A DNA stretch of 52,941 nucleotides, from positions 1 to 52,941 of the forward strand of contig WPDH01000360.1 in assembly GCA_019137255.1 (NCBI GenBank), in the 5' to 3' direction. Positions 33,385-43,267 of this stretch are shown piece after piece. The DNA is from Corinectria fuckeliana (lineage: Eukaryota > Ascomycota > Sordariomycetes > Hypocreales > Nectriaceae). How positions within the stretch are numbered: position 1 is the stretch's first letter; each line of letters begins with the position of its first letter. Under the pieces are notes generated by a model. That model searched no databases and had not been told where the DNA came from. It saw only the letters and a program-made list of their open reading frames with translations. The translations under genes were made by a program, and so were the position numbers.

Positions 33385-33665
33385 CTTAAGTTAAGACTAG
33401 GTAGTTATAACTAGTAGAATTATCTTAGTACTTACTTTTTCTCTTTTAATTATATAAGACTTAAGGTTAGAGTTATATAGTTTAACTATATTATAACTAT
33501 AATATATATACTTAGTTATATTAAATTTATTATTTTACTATTACTAGACTATAATTTATATTACTTACTATAATATTTTAAACTATTAGTTTAAATACTC
33601 TTATATTTTAAACTTATCTTATACCTTTAGGTTAAACCTAGCTGTTATAAAAAAGTAGCTTTAAT
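33385..33665 (-). repeat. LTR-like dispersed repeat, inverted
   Basis: The reverse complement begins with the degraded equivalent of TGTGACAGCTGGGTTTA and matches 19175-19590 down to CTACTAGTTATAACTACCTA. No internal retrotransposon region adjoins. Confidence 0.5.
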
Positions 33666-33875
33666 AAAGTGAGAAATTTCCTACTAATTAGTCTTAAGAA
33701 AGCTTTAGAAAATCCTAAAGTAGTCTTAAAAAAAGCTAAGAGAAGGTCTTAAAATATAGTTAAAAACTTTCTTAAAAGTGTTTTAAGACTTTCTTTTATA
33801 TAAGAAAAGACCTTTTTTAAAATAGCTAAAAAGAGTATTAGTTTATTATATTACTATTTTACTTAACAGAATATT

Positions 33876-34430
33876 ATAGTATTAACACTAGCACTAATTA
33901 TAGTACTAAACCACCCAGCCTAAAAGAGGCTTAAACAGCCTTTAAAACAGCCTTAGGCTAGACTAGACTTAAGTCTAAGTCTAGCCTTTATAATATTTAG
34001 ACTAATTAACTAACTAAGAGAGTAAATACTATTAAAAGTTAGAGAAGGTATATTAATACTAGTTAGTAATAAGAATAATACCTAAAAGAATAAGAAGAAT
34101 AAGTAGTATAAGCAACTTAGACTTAACCTAAGATTAATTAAATTTTAACATATAATTTAGGTAAAGCCTTATAAGAATTTATTAATATAAGTATATAACT
34201 AGCTTTTCTTATAAAGTAAACCTGCTTAAAACTTACACTATTATATATATATACTAAGCCTAACTTAGTTTCCTCTTAGGTAAGAGTAGTAAGAGGTTTT
34301 TTATTTTATAGCTTACTATTAGGTTTTTCCCCTTTATTATAAACTAGTCTAAGCTACTTAAAAAAAGGTCTAAATAATTATAAAGTTAAAATAGTATATA
34401 AATAAATAAATAAAATAAATAACTATTTTA
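33876..34430 (+). mobile_element. Gag-like non-LTR element, 5'-truncated copy
   Basis: It matches the last 550 bp of copy 1 and has the same tail (TAAATAAATAAATAAAATAA at about 34400-34425). It keeps more G and C than the others (CCACCCAGCCTAAAAGAGGC). Orientation is opposite to copy 3, so the two form a large inverted arrangement with tails pointing outward. Confidence 0.6.
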
Positions 34431-35170
34431 CTTACTAGCTTAAGATATCTTAATTATATAAGTAAGAATTTTTTCCTTTAGTAGTATTAACTTTATAAAT
34501 TTTTAATTTAGTTAACTTTATATTAGTTTTTTTATTATATACTATTTACTATATTGCTTTTTTTTATTTAGTAAGATATTAAGAAAGGCTTATAAAATAA
34601 AATAATAATCTTACTTCTATAAGAACTTTTAAAAAGTAAAAATAATCTTACTTTTATAAGAATTCTTAAAGTTTTACTATCTAAAATAAGAAAAGTCTTA
34701 AAAAAGTTAGTAAAAAAGATTTTCTTACTTTATAAATATAAACTTATTTATTTAGTTAACAACTTTATAAAAATACACTATAGTTTATTATTATACTTAT
34801 AGCTTATTTACTATACTAAGCTATACTACTTTAGCTATTATTTTTTATTTTTTTACTTTTTCTCTTATTATAAAACTAGATTTTATAATAAAAAGTAAAA
34901 AGCTTTTTACTTATTAAAGTTAAATACTAATATAAGCTTTTAACTAACCTAATAGTTAAAGCTTAACTACTCTTAGTAAATAATATTTTTATTTAGCTTA
35001 AGCTATATAAAAGTTAATTTATAATATCTAGCTATATAATATATAGTTTATAATAATTATTTATATTATATAATAACCTATTAGTTTCTTATTTTAAGCT
35101 AGCTTTTTATAAAATTAAAATTAAGTTATTATTAAGTAGTAATTAACTAGCTAAGTAGTCTTTATTTAAG

Positions 35171-35224
35171 TTATTACTTATAACTTAGTTATTACTTATA
35201 ACTTAGTTATTACTTATAACTTAG
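35171..35224 (+). repeat. Exact 18-bp tandem repeat, three copies
   Basis: TTATTACTTATAACTTAG occurs three times without a mismatch inside the RIP-degraded block, about 180 bp before composition returns to normal. Perfect identity suggests the duplication postdates the mutation. Confidence 0.9.
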
Positions 35225-35650
35225 TTATAAGCTATACTTTTCTCTTATTATTATTTATTATAATTTTTATATCTTTTTATATTAGCTTTTTTAAAGTTTA
35301 TCTTATTTATACATAATATATAAGCTTAGGATTTATTTATCTCTTTTATGCTAAAAAAAATAGTAAGATATTTAAAAAGAGTTATACTCTTCTCTACTTT
35401 CTACTTCTTCCTATAATCCGCCCTATCCACTGTTGCTTCTATTCCGCATATATTGCTTATCTCCGGCTCAGCTCCCCTTACTTATACTAGCGCGCTACTT
35501 TTCGAAATTAGATTAAAGTCATATGTTAGATTGTGGGATCAGATTAAGGATTCAGGTGTTAGATTGAGAACTCGAAAGCGGTCATAAGGTTCCTCGGTGC
35601 GATACGCCTAAGCTCGGTTTAACGGCCTCGGTTGGCCTGATTCAACCGCC

Positions 35651-37215
35651 ATGCCTGATCGACTACCACTCCTCGGACGTCCCCCTATCACGTACTCGTC
35701 GGCTCTTCGCAAGAACTACAATGCTCTGAGGGAACTCGATTATGTCCCTGCAATGAAGAATCAGTACACCGACCTCTGGGCCCAGCGAGAGTCAATCGAA
35801 TCTGTTGTCAGGCACCACCTCGGGCTCAGAAACGAAGATGCATGCATAGTTCTCGATCCACAAGTATGGATTCAAGGGGCGTTCAATGTTTGCGTCCTTG
35901 TTAAAGTGGTCTGAGGCGGGTTGACTACGAAATTTGTCTTTCGCTGCCCCAAGCCTCATCGACTTGCTGGGATTGTGGATGAGAAGCTTAGCTCTGAGGT
36001 CGGAGCGTATGTGTGGATGCAAGAAAAATGTCCCGATGTCCGGATTCCTCACCTGTTTGGCTTTGGGTTTTCGGATGGGCGCCGGGTAGATAACCCCCCA
36101 AACCTCTTCCCATTTGCATTTATACTGATGGAAGAGTCTAGTTCACACACGTAACGCACCGGCCATTCTATATCCGCATTCTGCATACACTATGGCGCTC
36201 CGTCTACTCCCTGTTTCGATTTCCCATCTTGTCGCAATATACGAATACCTCGACAGCCCCGAGTATTCGTACGGCATACATGCTACTGGAGCACATCGGC
36301 TCCGACACGGTACAAATGCTATCAAACACTCTGGACAAGCACAAGGCAGATCCAGAACGCAGGCAAAGACTGTTCCACGGCTTGACCCGAATCATGCTCT
36401 CTTTGGCCCGTATCCCTCAGCCTCGCATTGGTTCTTTCCAGTTCCACAATGATGGTACAGTGGCCCTGACAAACCGATACCTATCTTGCTCGCTTGCAAT
36501 CCTGGAAAACGACGGCACACCAAGATCAATACAACGCAACCATGTACATTCCTGTACGGACGCTTTTGTTTCCGACCTGATTACCGTTCACGATGAGCGA
36601 TTCCTCGCTCAACCAAATGCCGCTTTCAGCGAGAACGACTGCCGCGGGCAGATGGCGGTATTGTCGTTACTGCGAGCAATCTCGCATCGTTATCTCAAAC
36701 GGGAATACCGCCGAGGGCCATATCTTCTCAAGCTTACTGACGTTAATCCAAGCAACATTTTCGTCGACCACGACTGGAATGTCAAATTTTTTATTGACTT
36801 GGAATGGATCTGCGCTCTGCCAGTGGAGATGCTAGATGTCCCATATTGGCTGACTGGGTGCAGCATTGACGAGATTTTTGGCAAGGAATACGAGACATAC
36901 GACAAGGTACGACAGGAATTTATGGGCGTATTGGAAAAGGAGGAACACGAGGCGACGATGGAGCATGGCATTCCAGTCTCGGCAACCATGGAAGAGATGT
37001 GGGAATCAAAAGGATTGTGGTTCTGGCATTGCCTAACATCAGTGGATGGTATGAACTTTCTGCTTGAAGACCACCTTTGCCCACCGGGGTGCTTGTCTTC
37101 TGAGGTCGAGCGAGCCGTGTCAGAATTCTGGTGCGATGACGCAGGTGGTGTTGTCAAAAGGAAGCTTGCCGATAAAGCAAAGTATGTAGAGTTGCTGAAG
37201 TCTCGTTTCGAATAA
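35651..37215 (+). pseudogene. APH-like phosphotransferase with one internal stop
   Basis: It starts at the ATG at 35651. The frame reads VWIQGAFNVCVLVKVV, hits TGA at 35912-35914, and resumes in the same frame with TTKFVFRCPKPHRL, VDEKLSSEVGAYVWMQEKCP and IPHLFGFGFSDGRR. A 56-bp intron (36086-36141, GTAGAT..TCTAG) joins RPFYIRILHTLWRSVYSLFR and the rest to 37215. The kinase-fold markers are LTDVNPSNIFVD (Asp and Asn of the catalytic loop; the usual His is replaced) and FFIDLEW (metal-binding Asp). One CGA-to-TGA-type nonsense change appears to be the only defect, so loss is recent, or readthrough or an assembly error is possible. Otherwise about 500 residues, normal for the family. Confidence 0.75.
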
Positions 37216-38450
37216 TAATGAGTGGCGGCTGTATATGTCGTGTATCTTTTCCACGGAGGCGTTATACAGCATTAAAGAATGGGTCGAGGCTCCTCGGGTC
37301 GTCCGTCAACACAATTCCCTTTTCTTGCTGATAGGGGCTTTCACCCAGTTTTCTTCTCCTCACTGGTGTCTTTCGTCCTTTTCTCCTCGTCCTCCTTCGC
37401 CTTCCTCCTGGTCTCCCTGTCGGCTTTAGTTCGTTGGCCGGATGAAATCACAATCTCCATGTTGCTCCCTTTCGTAACAGTTGCTCGAACTGCAGCATCC
37501 TCAATAACCACGTCGTACGACCCGGATGAGTCTCGGCCACCTCCTGCGTCGGTCACGGTTCAGATTCGTGTTGATGTGTGATTGTGGAGAAGTTGAACAA
37601 GGGTAGAGAGTAACCGAGTGGACATACTGCGTAGAGTAGCCTTTTGATAGCTGGCGCTATTCAAATGAGTCGTTTAGAAACCGGCGCTGGTATCAAAGAC
37701 TAAAATGTAACTAGTATATACACCCTATACTGGGAAAGGAGTGTTACTCCGTAGGTTAATGCACTTCCTTCAGTTGATCACAATGATGCATTGCCCACTC
37801 CACTAGGTGAGTAGGGGGGTTCTTTAGATCCAGATGGCCGGCGAAGTGGGCACATAAGCTCGTCCTATTGAGGCATGACTCCAATCTCTGCGCAACTCTC
37901 TACACTTAAGAGACCGGCCTCCTGGGTTAATTGAGCGGAGGAAATGGGTTGAAGAGGATAAAGAAAGGACAACAAGAAGGCTGACTCGGACGGGGCAGGA
38001 TCTTAAGAGCCTGGAGCACTGTTCCTGATATCCAAATGTTGGAAGTATCTCACTCGTTGTGAAGACGTAATTATGAATATTGCAATAGAAACACTCCTTA
38101 CGATCGTCGAGATGGGGGTTAAGGAATACATTAAACTGCCTTTCTGTCAACGATCCTGTCTATTAACTGCTTCTCTGTTGTTATCAAACTCTCACCAAAC
38201 CATGCTAGGTCTCATGGATCCAATTGGTCGATTTGGTGGCTCATTTGGCTCATTTGGGCTCATTGGCTCATGTTGACCCGCGTCTCTTCGACTGAAGCAA
38301 CTGTTCGACAGCCGAAGCTTGCCAGCTGCATATCGCGACAAGTCTTGACAGTCGGTGTCCTTTTCGGCTGCTTCCAAGCAGGAGCCGGAACCCGTGTACG
38401 CCACATCATCAGGCTGAAACCCGACTAGCTGACATTCGGCGGCCAGCCTC
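37216..38450. other. Gene-poor stretch
   Basis: No supported gene. A 71-codon minus-strand frame (37556-37341) is Lys/Glu-rich and may be chance. Short tandem GGCTCATTT units lie at about 38237-38268. The remaining frames overlap and lack motifs. Confidence 0.5.
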
Positions 38451-38756
38451 GTGGACAAGGCTAATAACTTTCTGCCAGCTTCGACCGCCTGCTTGCTTGA
38501 GAAATACCCTGAATCCCTCGTTGATCCCCAATCATTAAATGCTATGACGGCCTCACTAGACGATACGAAGGGGTTAATCGAAGAGCTTGGCTGCTTTTAT
38601 CAAAAGGATTCCGAATTGGGACAGAGAGTCGATGGGATATTGGAAGAAGTCGACTATTACTTTAAGAAGACACCTGGCCTGATATTCCCCAAGGTCAACA
38701 CGTTGGAGAATGAGGTACGAGACGCCTCTAACGCTCTGGTCAATACTGACAATTAG
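38451..38756 (+). CDS. Hypothetical helical ORF, probably a fragment
   Basis: An open frame of 101 codons with a GTG first codon; it reads DDTKGLIEELGCFYQKDSEL and EVDYYFKKTPGLIF and is predicted helical. Codon use looks like coding sequence and the frame resumes after the stop (RCVIESFFLECSLALFKSYG), so it may be the remnant of a longer gene. No family is recognised and no splice sites were found that extend it. Confidence 0.35.
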   Translation: MDKANNFLPASTACLLEKYPESLVDPQSLNAMTASLDDTKGLIEELGCFYQKDSELGQRVDGILEEVDYYFKKTPGLIFPKVNTLENEVRDASNALVNTDN

Positions 38757-39249
38757 AAGCAAGTTCGGTGTGTTATCGAATCCTTCTTTCTAGAATGCTC
38801 CTTGGCCCTCTTCAAATCTTACGGACCAAGTGATGACGACTACTGCATCCTGGATCGACTGCATCCGAGGCTACGGGTGTTAATGGTCAATCTGTAGACG
38901 AGTGTTTCTATCAGCATCCCCATTGGCAAGATGGTTCAACTCACATGAGCGTGAAATCATCGTCCTGAGATACGGCGGTTGAGAAGTTGGGTTACATTCC
39001 ATCGATCAGCCAATCACGCGGTAGTACTAAACCCCGCGGCTCCATTCATCTAGGTATTACGCAGCAACAATCCTCGCTAAATGACTGGCTATCGTTTATT
39101 CCATATCAAGCGGGGCTGCGCAACAGGCTCCACCTCCCGACCCGAGGTCAGCGCGTAGCAATATCGCGCACCTTTCCGTACCGTGTTGACATATATTGGC
39201 CTTCTCCTGCATCTCCCTGTCGAGGCTCTCGGGCGCTCAAGGCTTGAGG
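38757..39249. other. Intergenic or decayed sequence
   Basis: The frame of the preceding ORF continues with two more stops to about 38945. No other gene is seen. Confidence 0.45.
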
Positions 39250-39571
39250 ATGGTCACGTCACAGAGTCCTCCGTCTGTCCAGTCAGCCTCACCTGCCTCC
39301 CGCAAACGCCGTCTCTCATGCTCGAGCCCGCCGCCGACCGACATTGCGCGTCGTTCACCGAAGAAGCCCAAACTCAGCCATCCGGCTTTCCCGCCCGCCC
39401 GCCAGGTTCTGGGACAATCTGTCAGAAATATCTCTGACGAGAAACGCACTGTACGAGAAGAGTTGGTACTCGCGAAGTCTACAACCGGGAAATATTTATG
39501 CAGTAAACATGCCATGGGAGCGGGGGGGAGCGGGACGTTTCCGTTATCCTAGAACAGTGGGGCAGTCATGA
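39250..39571 (+). pseudogene. Fragment of a fungal 'FWDNLS' hypothetical family
   Basis: From the ATG at 39250 the frame is Ser/Pro/Arg-rich (SPASRKRRLSCSSPPP, RRSPKKPKLSHPAFPPAR). It then leaves frame, and RFWDNLSEISLTRNALYEK follows in the next frame. PAFPPARFWDNLS..LT..AL is a recurrent N-terminal motif of an uncharacterised protein family in ascomycetes that I recognise by sight. The break lies in a GCCCGCCCGCCAGG run at about 39392-39405, a likely slippage site. The remainder of the protein is missing; the sequence runs into the minisatellite flank. Confidence 0.5.
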
Positions 39572-39574
39572 CTG

Positions 39575-39716
39575 TCTGATACCCCCCCTCTGCTGCCGTC
39601 TGCTGCCCCCCTCTACTGTGTAAAGTGTGCTGTGCGGTGCTGTGCGGTGCTGTGCGGTGCTGTGCGGTGCTGTGCGGTGCGGTGCTGTGCGGTGCTGTGC
39701 TGTGTGGTGCTGTGTG
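39575..39716 (-). repeat. Minisatellite, ~10-bp unit CTGTGCGGTG, inverted relative to 27.6 kb
   Basis: CTGTGCGGTG units fill 39629-39716. The left flank, CCCCTCTACTGTGTAAAGTG, is the reverse complement of the right flank of the 27618-27760 array, so array plus flank are shared by two loci. Before it lies CTGCTGCCGTCTGCTGCC and the palindrome CAGTCATGACTG (about 39562-39573). Confidence 0.9.
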
Positions 39717-39717
39717 C

Positions 39718-39872
39718 CCGTCCCAGAGGTTGGCTACTGGTGGATCGATGACCCCCTCAACGGAACCTTGCTTATAACAAAGCGAGTTCGAGGACAAACA
39801 TTAACACGGGCGTGGCCATGTCATCGCGCGGTTCTGTGTTATACTGGCTGCCAACACTTCATCTCGGTTTGA
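39718..39872 (+). pseudogene. APH-like kinase fragment
   Basis: The frame just after the minisatellite reads PVPEVGYWWIDDP, NGTLLITKRVRGQTLTRAWP. This resembles the segment of APH-like kinases between the IPVP strand and the hinge helix. It stops at 39872 and nothing of the N-lobe or catalytic loop is present. It appears to be a stub attached to the minisatellite. Confidence 0.5.
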
Positions 39873-39934
39873 AACGGTCACTGGATGTGGTGTTTATGAA
39901 ACGAGGTTGATGGAGAGCCCTCACACTAAAACTA

Positions 39935-41421
39935 TTATAGCTTAAGAATTCCTTCTCTAAAAGCCGGCCAGTACGAATCCTCGACCCAGGCGCCCAGACA
40001 CTGCAAGGCCGCGACAATGGAATAGATGCCCAGAGGAGTCTCGGTGGTGCCCAGCGCTATCTTGGTGTAGAGTGCAGCCTTTTGCCCGTCCACACTGCCT
40101 CGGCCTTTGTCGTCCGGACGCGCCGCCATCGCAGGCGTGCTGGCAACGAAACTCCAGTCGTGGCCGTGGATGAGAATGCCCGGCAGGAACGGGATTCCCT
40201 CTCCCAGGTTCTGTGCCTTGGCCTCGTCCTTGTCCCTGCCAATTTGTGTGCCTTTGCTGGTGCCCTCGCCGGCATCGCCCATATCCCTGTCCCCTCGTTC
40301 GTCCCCGGCTGGTCGCACGCCGTGTTCCCCGCTCCCCCGCCATCCCAGCGCATCCGCGAGCGCCTTGAGAGCATCGAGGCTCCGAAACTGCGCGGCGTGC
40401 CAGCTGCCGACCTGCAGCACGGCGTTGTTGAGGTCCCCGCCCGGCTTCTTGGTCGCGATGGAAACGGCAATGGGCTGGTTCTCGAAGGGGCTGTAAGCGG
40501 TATGGTTGATGGATTGGTCGTTTCGTTGTTTGCGGAGCCCGTCGATCCTCGCCTGGGCTGGGCATGGCTGGCTGTCGACGCTGGGATTGATACAGATACA
40601 GAAATCTACCAGCTTGTGTGAGGCATTTCGCGCGAGATAGTGGGGTGAGACAGTAGCCGTTGTACTGGATTGCGGGAGTATTCTGTTAGTTTGACCGTGC
40701 CTGTCTGGGTAGGTAACATGGGGAAATGTGCCAACTTACCATGTCCGAAAGTCGACCAGCTGGCGTTGAGCCTCAGGTCGAAAGGTCCACCGTAGCAAGT
40801 GGTGGTGCACCTCGGCATTCCAAGCCGCCTCCTCCTCCCCCAGCATCTCGCATTCGTTGGCTCGTTGCATGACGAGCATGGCCGTCCGCCAGGGCAGAGC
40901 TCGCTGCACCGGCTCGTGGCCAGGCTCGGAGCGAAAGGCGTCGTCGTCGAGGCATAGCGAGGCTTCAATATCGGGCTATAGGCACAATAACAGAGCGGGC
41001 TGAAGGTTAAATACCGAACTCCTAACCTAGGTAGGTCCTATGTGTGATACGAGAGGGGATTGAAGGGAAAAAAAAAGTCAGGTACCTTAACAGACAACGG
41101 AATGACGCCCACGCCCCGACCGATGCGTGTGAGCTTCCGTATTAACACCACAAGCGCAGCCGGAAGCCCGCCTGGATTGTCGCCAAACTTCCTGCGCGTG
41201 AAGCCATCGTCGTTGAGCTCCATGGCGAGCAGCTGCTTTAGGGGCGAGGACCCCGGCGAGACGGACGAAGACAGCTCTGATGATGCGACGGAGGAGGACG
41301 GGAGGCGAGGATCATCTCGGGGGGGACCTCGGCGCTTACGCTTCGTGCCGCAGGACGGCTGCGCAGACTCGACTGAGGATAGCCACTGACGAATAGGTTT
41401 TGACAAGGCTGCTGATTCCAT
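39935..41421 (-). CDS. PD-(D/E)XK nuclease-like protein, three exons, 433 aa
   Basis: Exons are 41421-41086, 40975-40740 and 40664-39935; introns are 110 bp (GTACCT..TATAG) and 75 bp (GTAAGT..TCCAG). All phases agree. It starts with SKPIRQWLSSVES and a basic Ser-rich region, then EAAWNAEVHHHLL, the CTTA segment (Cys191), KLVDFCICINP (Asp211), IAVSIATKK, LQVGSWHAAQF, ILIHGHDWSFVAST and GIYSIVAALQCLGAWV. This is the order of the fungal PD-(D/E)XK nuclease-like family. The expected Glu-x-Lys is Ala261-Thr-Lys263 here (GCG at 40454-40456), so catalysis may be lost although the frame is intact. A paralogue at 17355-18889 keeps Glu. Cellular role unknown. Confidence 0.8.
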
Positions 41422-42139
41422 TGCTCGCTTGCTCAGCGCGTGACCTGGGGAGTTGCCGTTTTGGTGTTTTGTGTTGTGCTGTTGTTGCGATTACGGTTTT
41501 CGGTTGCGATAGGAAATGTAATATTATTATCCGGTGCTTGTACCTACCCGGTTGGCCCCACTATGTAGACGATGCGGCGGGGCGGTTGAGCTGTTGAGGG
41601 AATGAGACCCGATCGACTGTTATTAGTAGCCACGCGACTGAGGACCGAAGGCGCTTCCCATGCTCATTTAACTGGCCAAGTACGCGCCTGAGCCTCGGCC
41701 TCGTAAAAGGTCCTCTTGTGGTTATTGCTAGTACCTCGCCCCGGCCGTAGCAAAGCCCGGACAATTACGTTAAATTCAACTTGTTAATACGCTTTTTTTC
41801 ACAAGTGGATTACCACTCCTGGTACTCACTCTGTCACGCGTCCCTGAAAAGTTTCACTCAGCTTGTCTTATCTTCCCTGAACAGACAACGCGTCACTCTA
41901 CCGCTCGAATAGTGTGACGCTTCCACAGTGATTAGGGATAGAAAGAGGCCTGGCATTCACAAAGAGAAGGGCGGCTAGTTTCTAACAATACCAAGCATAT
42001 CTGCCAAGGTAGTTCAGCAAAAGCACATAATTATACCGCAGAGATGTTATATAATATTACTTTTATGTTACAGCTACTATAAAAAGAGGTCACCTCCTAC
42101 TTAAGACCTAATAAAACACGCTTCTATCCTGTCTTTAGG
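41422..42139. other. Intergenic
   Basis: No gene seen; short frames on both strands only. The composition falls briefly near 42030-42100. Confidence 0.5.
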
Positions 42140-42232
42140 TGGTTACAACTATAGCTTTAACAGTAGTAAAGGTAGCAGAAAAGGCAACTGCAGGCTGTAG
42201 CGCGATTGAAGCTGCGACGCGATTTAAGAGGT
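42140..42232 (+). repeat. Relic of the composite satellite
   Basis: AGTAAAGGTAGCAGAAAAGG, followed by GGCTGTAGCGCGATTGAAGC and TGCGACGCGATTTAAG, aligns with the reverse complement of the 23570-23620 loop plus about two monomers of the 17-bp array at 23634. GTAGCGCGATTGAAGCTGC differs by little from the GC-rich monomer. It is an isolated partial unit nearly 19 kb from the main array and is not RIP-degraded. Confidence 0.55.
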
Positions 42233-43267
42233 GTATGCCAATGCATCCTCACAAAAGTACTCTATTCGTCCGTATCATCCTGCAGATCCATTCCTATCTC
42301 TATTGCAAGGATCTCCTTCAAGTCTTCTAGGATATTTGAAAAGCTATTTCAGAACCCCGACAGAACCTTGACGCAAGCTTTGACGAAGATCGAGTGTTGA
42401 AGGACAATGGATCCGCTGACGGCTGAGTTCTGCGTGACTGTCCGAATGCTCCCCCACTGATCATCGCCGCATCATCAAAGCGGGGCTTGAGGGGCAACTT
42501 GAAATGTAATGGCACAGATGATGTTCACCACCAACCTAACGGCACATCGCGTTGCCACAAGGTGGTAAACACTCAAGTCTGTATTCCCGCGCCATCATTT
42601 GCCCTTTGAAGCTACATTACCATGCCCGCCGTCTCCTACCCGCACAAGGTCGAATCATGCCACGAGGCAAGCAACCATTGGGCGTCTCACCTCTGGCATC
42701 GAGGCCTCAACATGGAGGCCAGCGTTTTGTGAATGTCTTCCGCGGTGTTAGGAAGTAGCGACGATCGCTGCCGTTAGATCCTATTGTATCATTCTGCCCG
42801 CGATAAAAGCGCTAGTCCTGATATCTTTCTTTGTACCCGGAAGAAAAGGGAAGAAAAGGGGAGCGAGTACATCGGTGCCAAAGGGGTGAAAGGATTGCGT
42901 GTTGTAGCCTAGTTGCCTAGCTGGCTGCCTAGTGAGGGCGGTTTCACCACACCCGGTCGGCGCGTAAGAAGCTGTGCTATTTCGGTTGTACTGGGGGGCT
43001 TGATGCACTATTTGAAACATGGGCGCTTTCCTGGCTCAAGTTTTGGCCTGAGGAATCAAGACTGCAAGGGTCAAACCATCTTCAGCTTCGCCGTCCACCT
43101 TCATCTTTCTTCCTTGCAACGCGAGACGTTCGTTCCATCCTACTTCACGTAGCACGCCCACCCTGCCCTCTTCTGACAATCGTTGGATTTATCCCTAAGA
43201 TTCCTCTTTCGCCAACATCTCGACACTTTCATCTTCCTACACCACGGCCGAGTTCACGCTGCCCATA
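42233..43267. other. Intergenic, upstream of the APH-like gene
   Basis: No supported gene. The last 120 bases before 43268 are pyrimidine-rich (TTCATCTTCCTACACCACGG), as in many fungal leaders. Confidence 0.5.

Larger units (their letters stand above)
30540..35400. repeat. AT-rich RIP-degraded block with nested retroelements
   Basis: Nearly all A and T. It contains part of the LINE-like 5' end (31095-31318), a full-length gag-like element (31321-33203), an inverted LTR-like repeat (33385-33665), a truncated gag-like element in the other orientation (33876-34430) and an exact short tandem (35171-35224). The remainder (30540-31090, 34430-35170) could not be assigned. Confidence 0.85.

Noticed and set aside
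39957..40621. Long Arg- and Ala-rich frames on both strands over the PD-(D/E)XK-like gene
   Set aside because: GC-rich shadow frames; only the 39935-41421 model shows family motifs and consistent introns.
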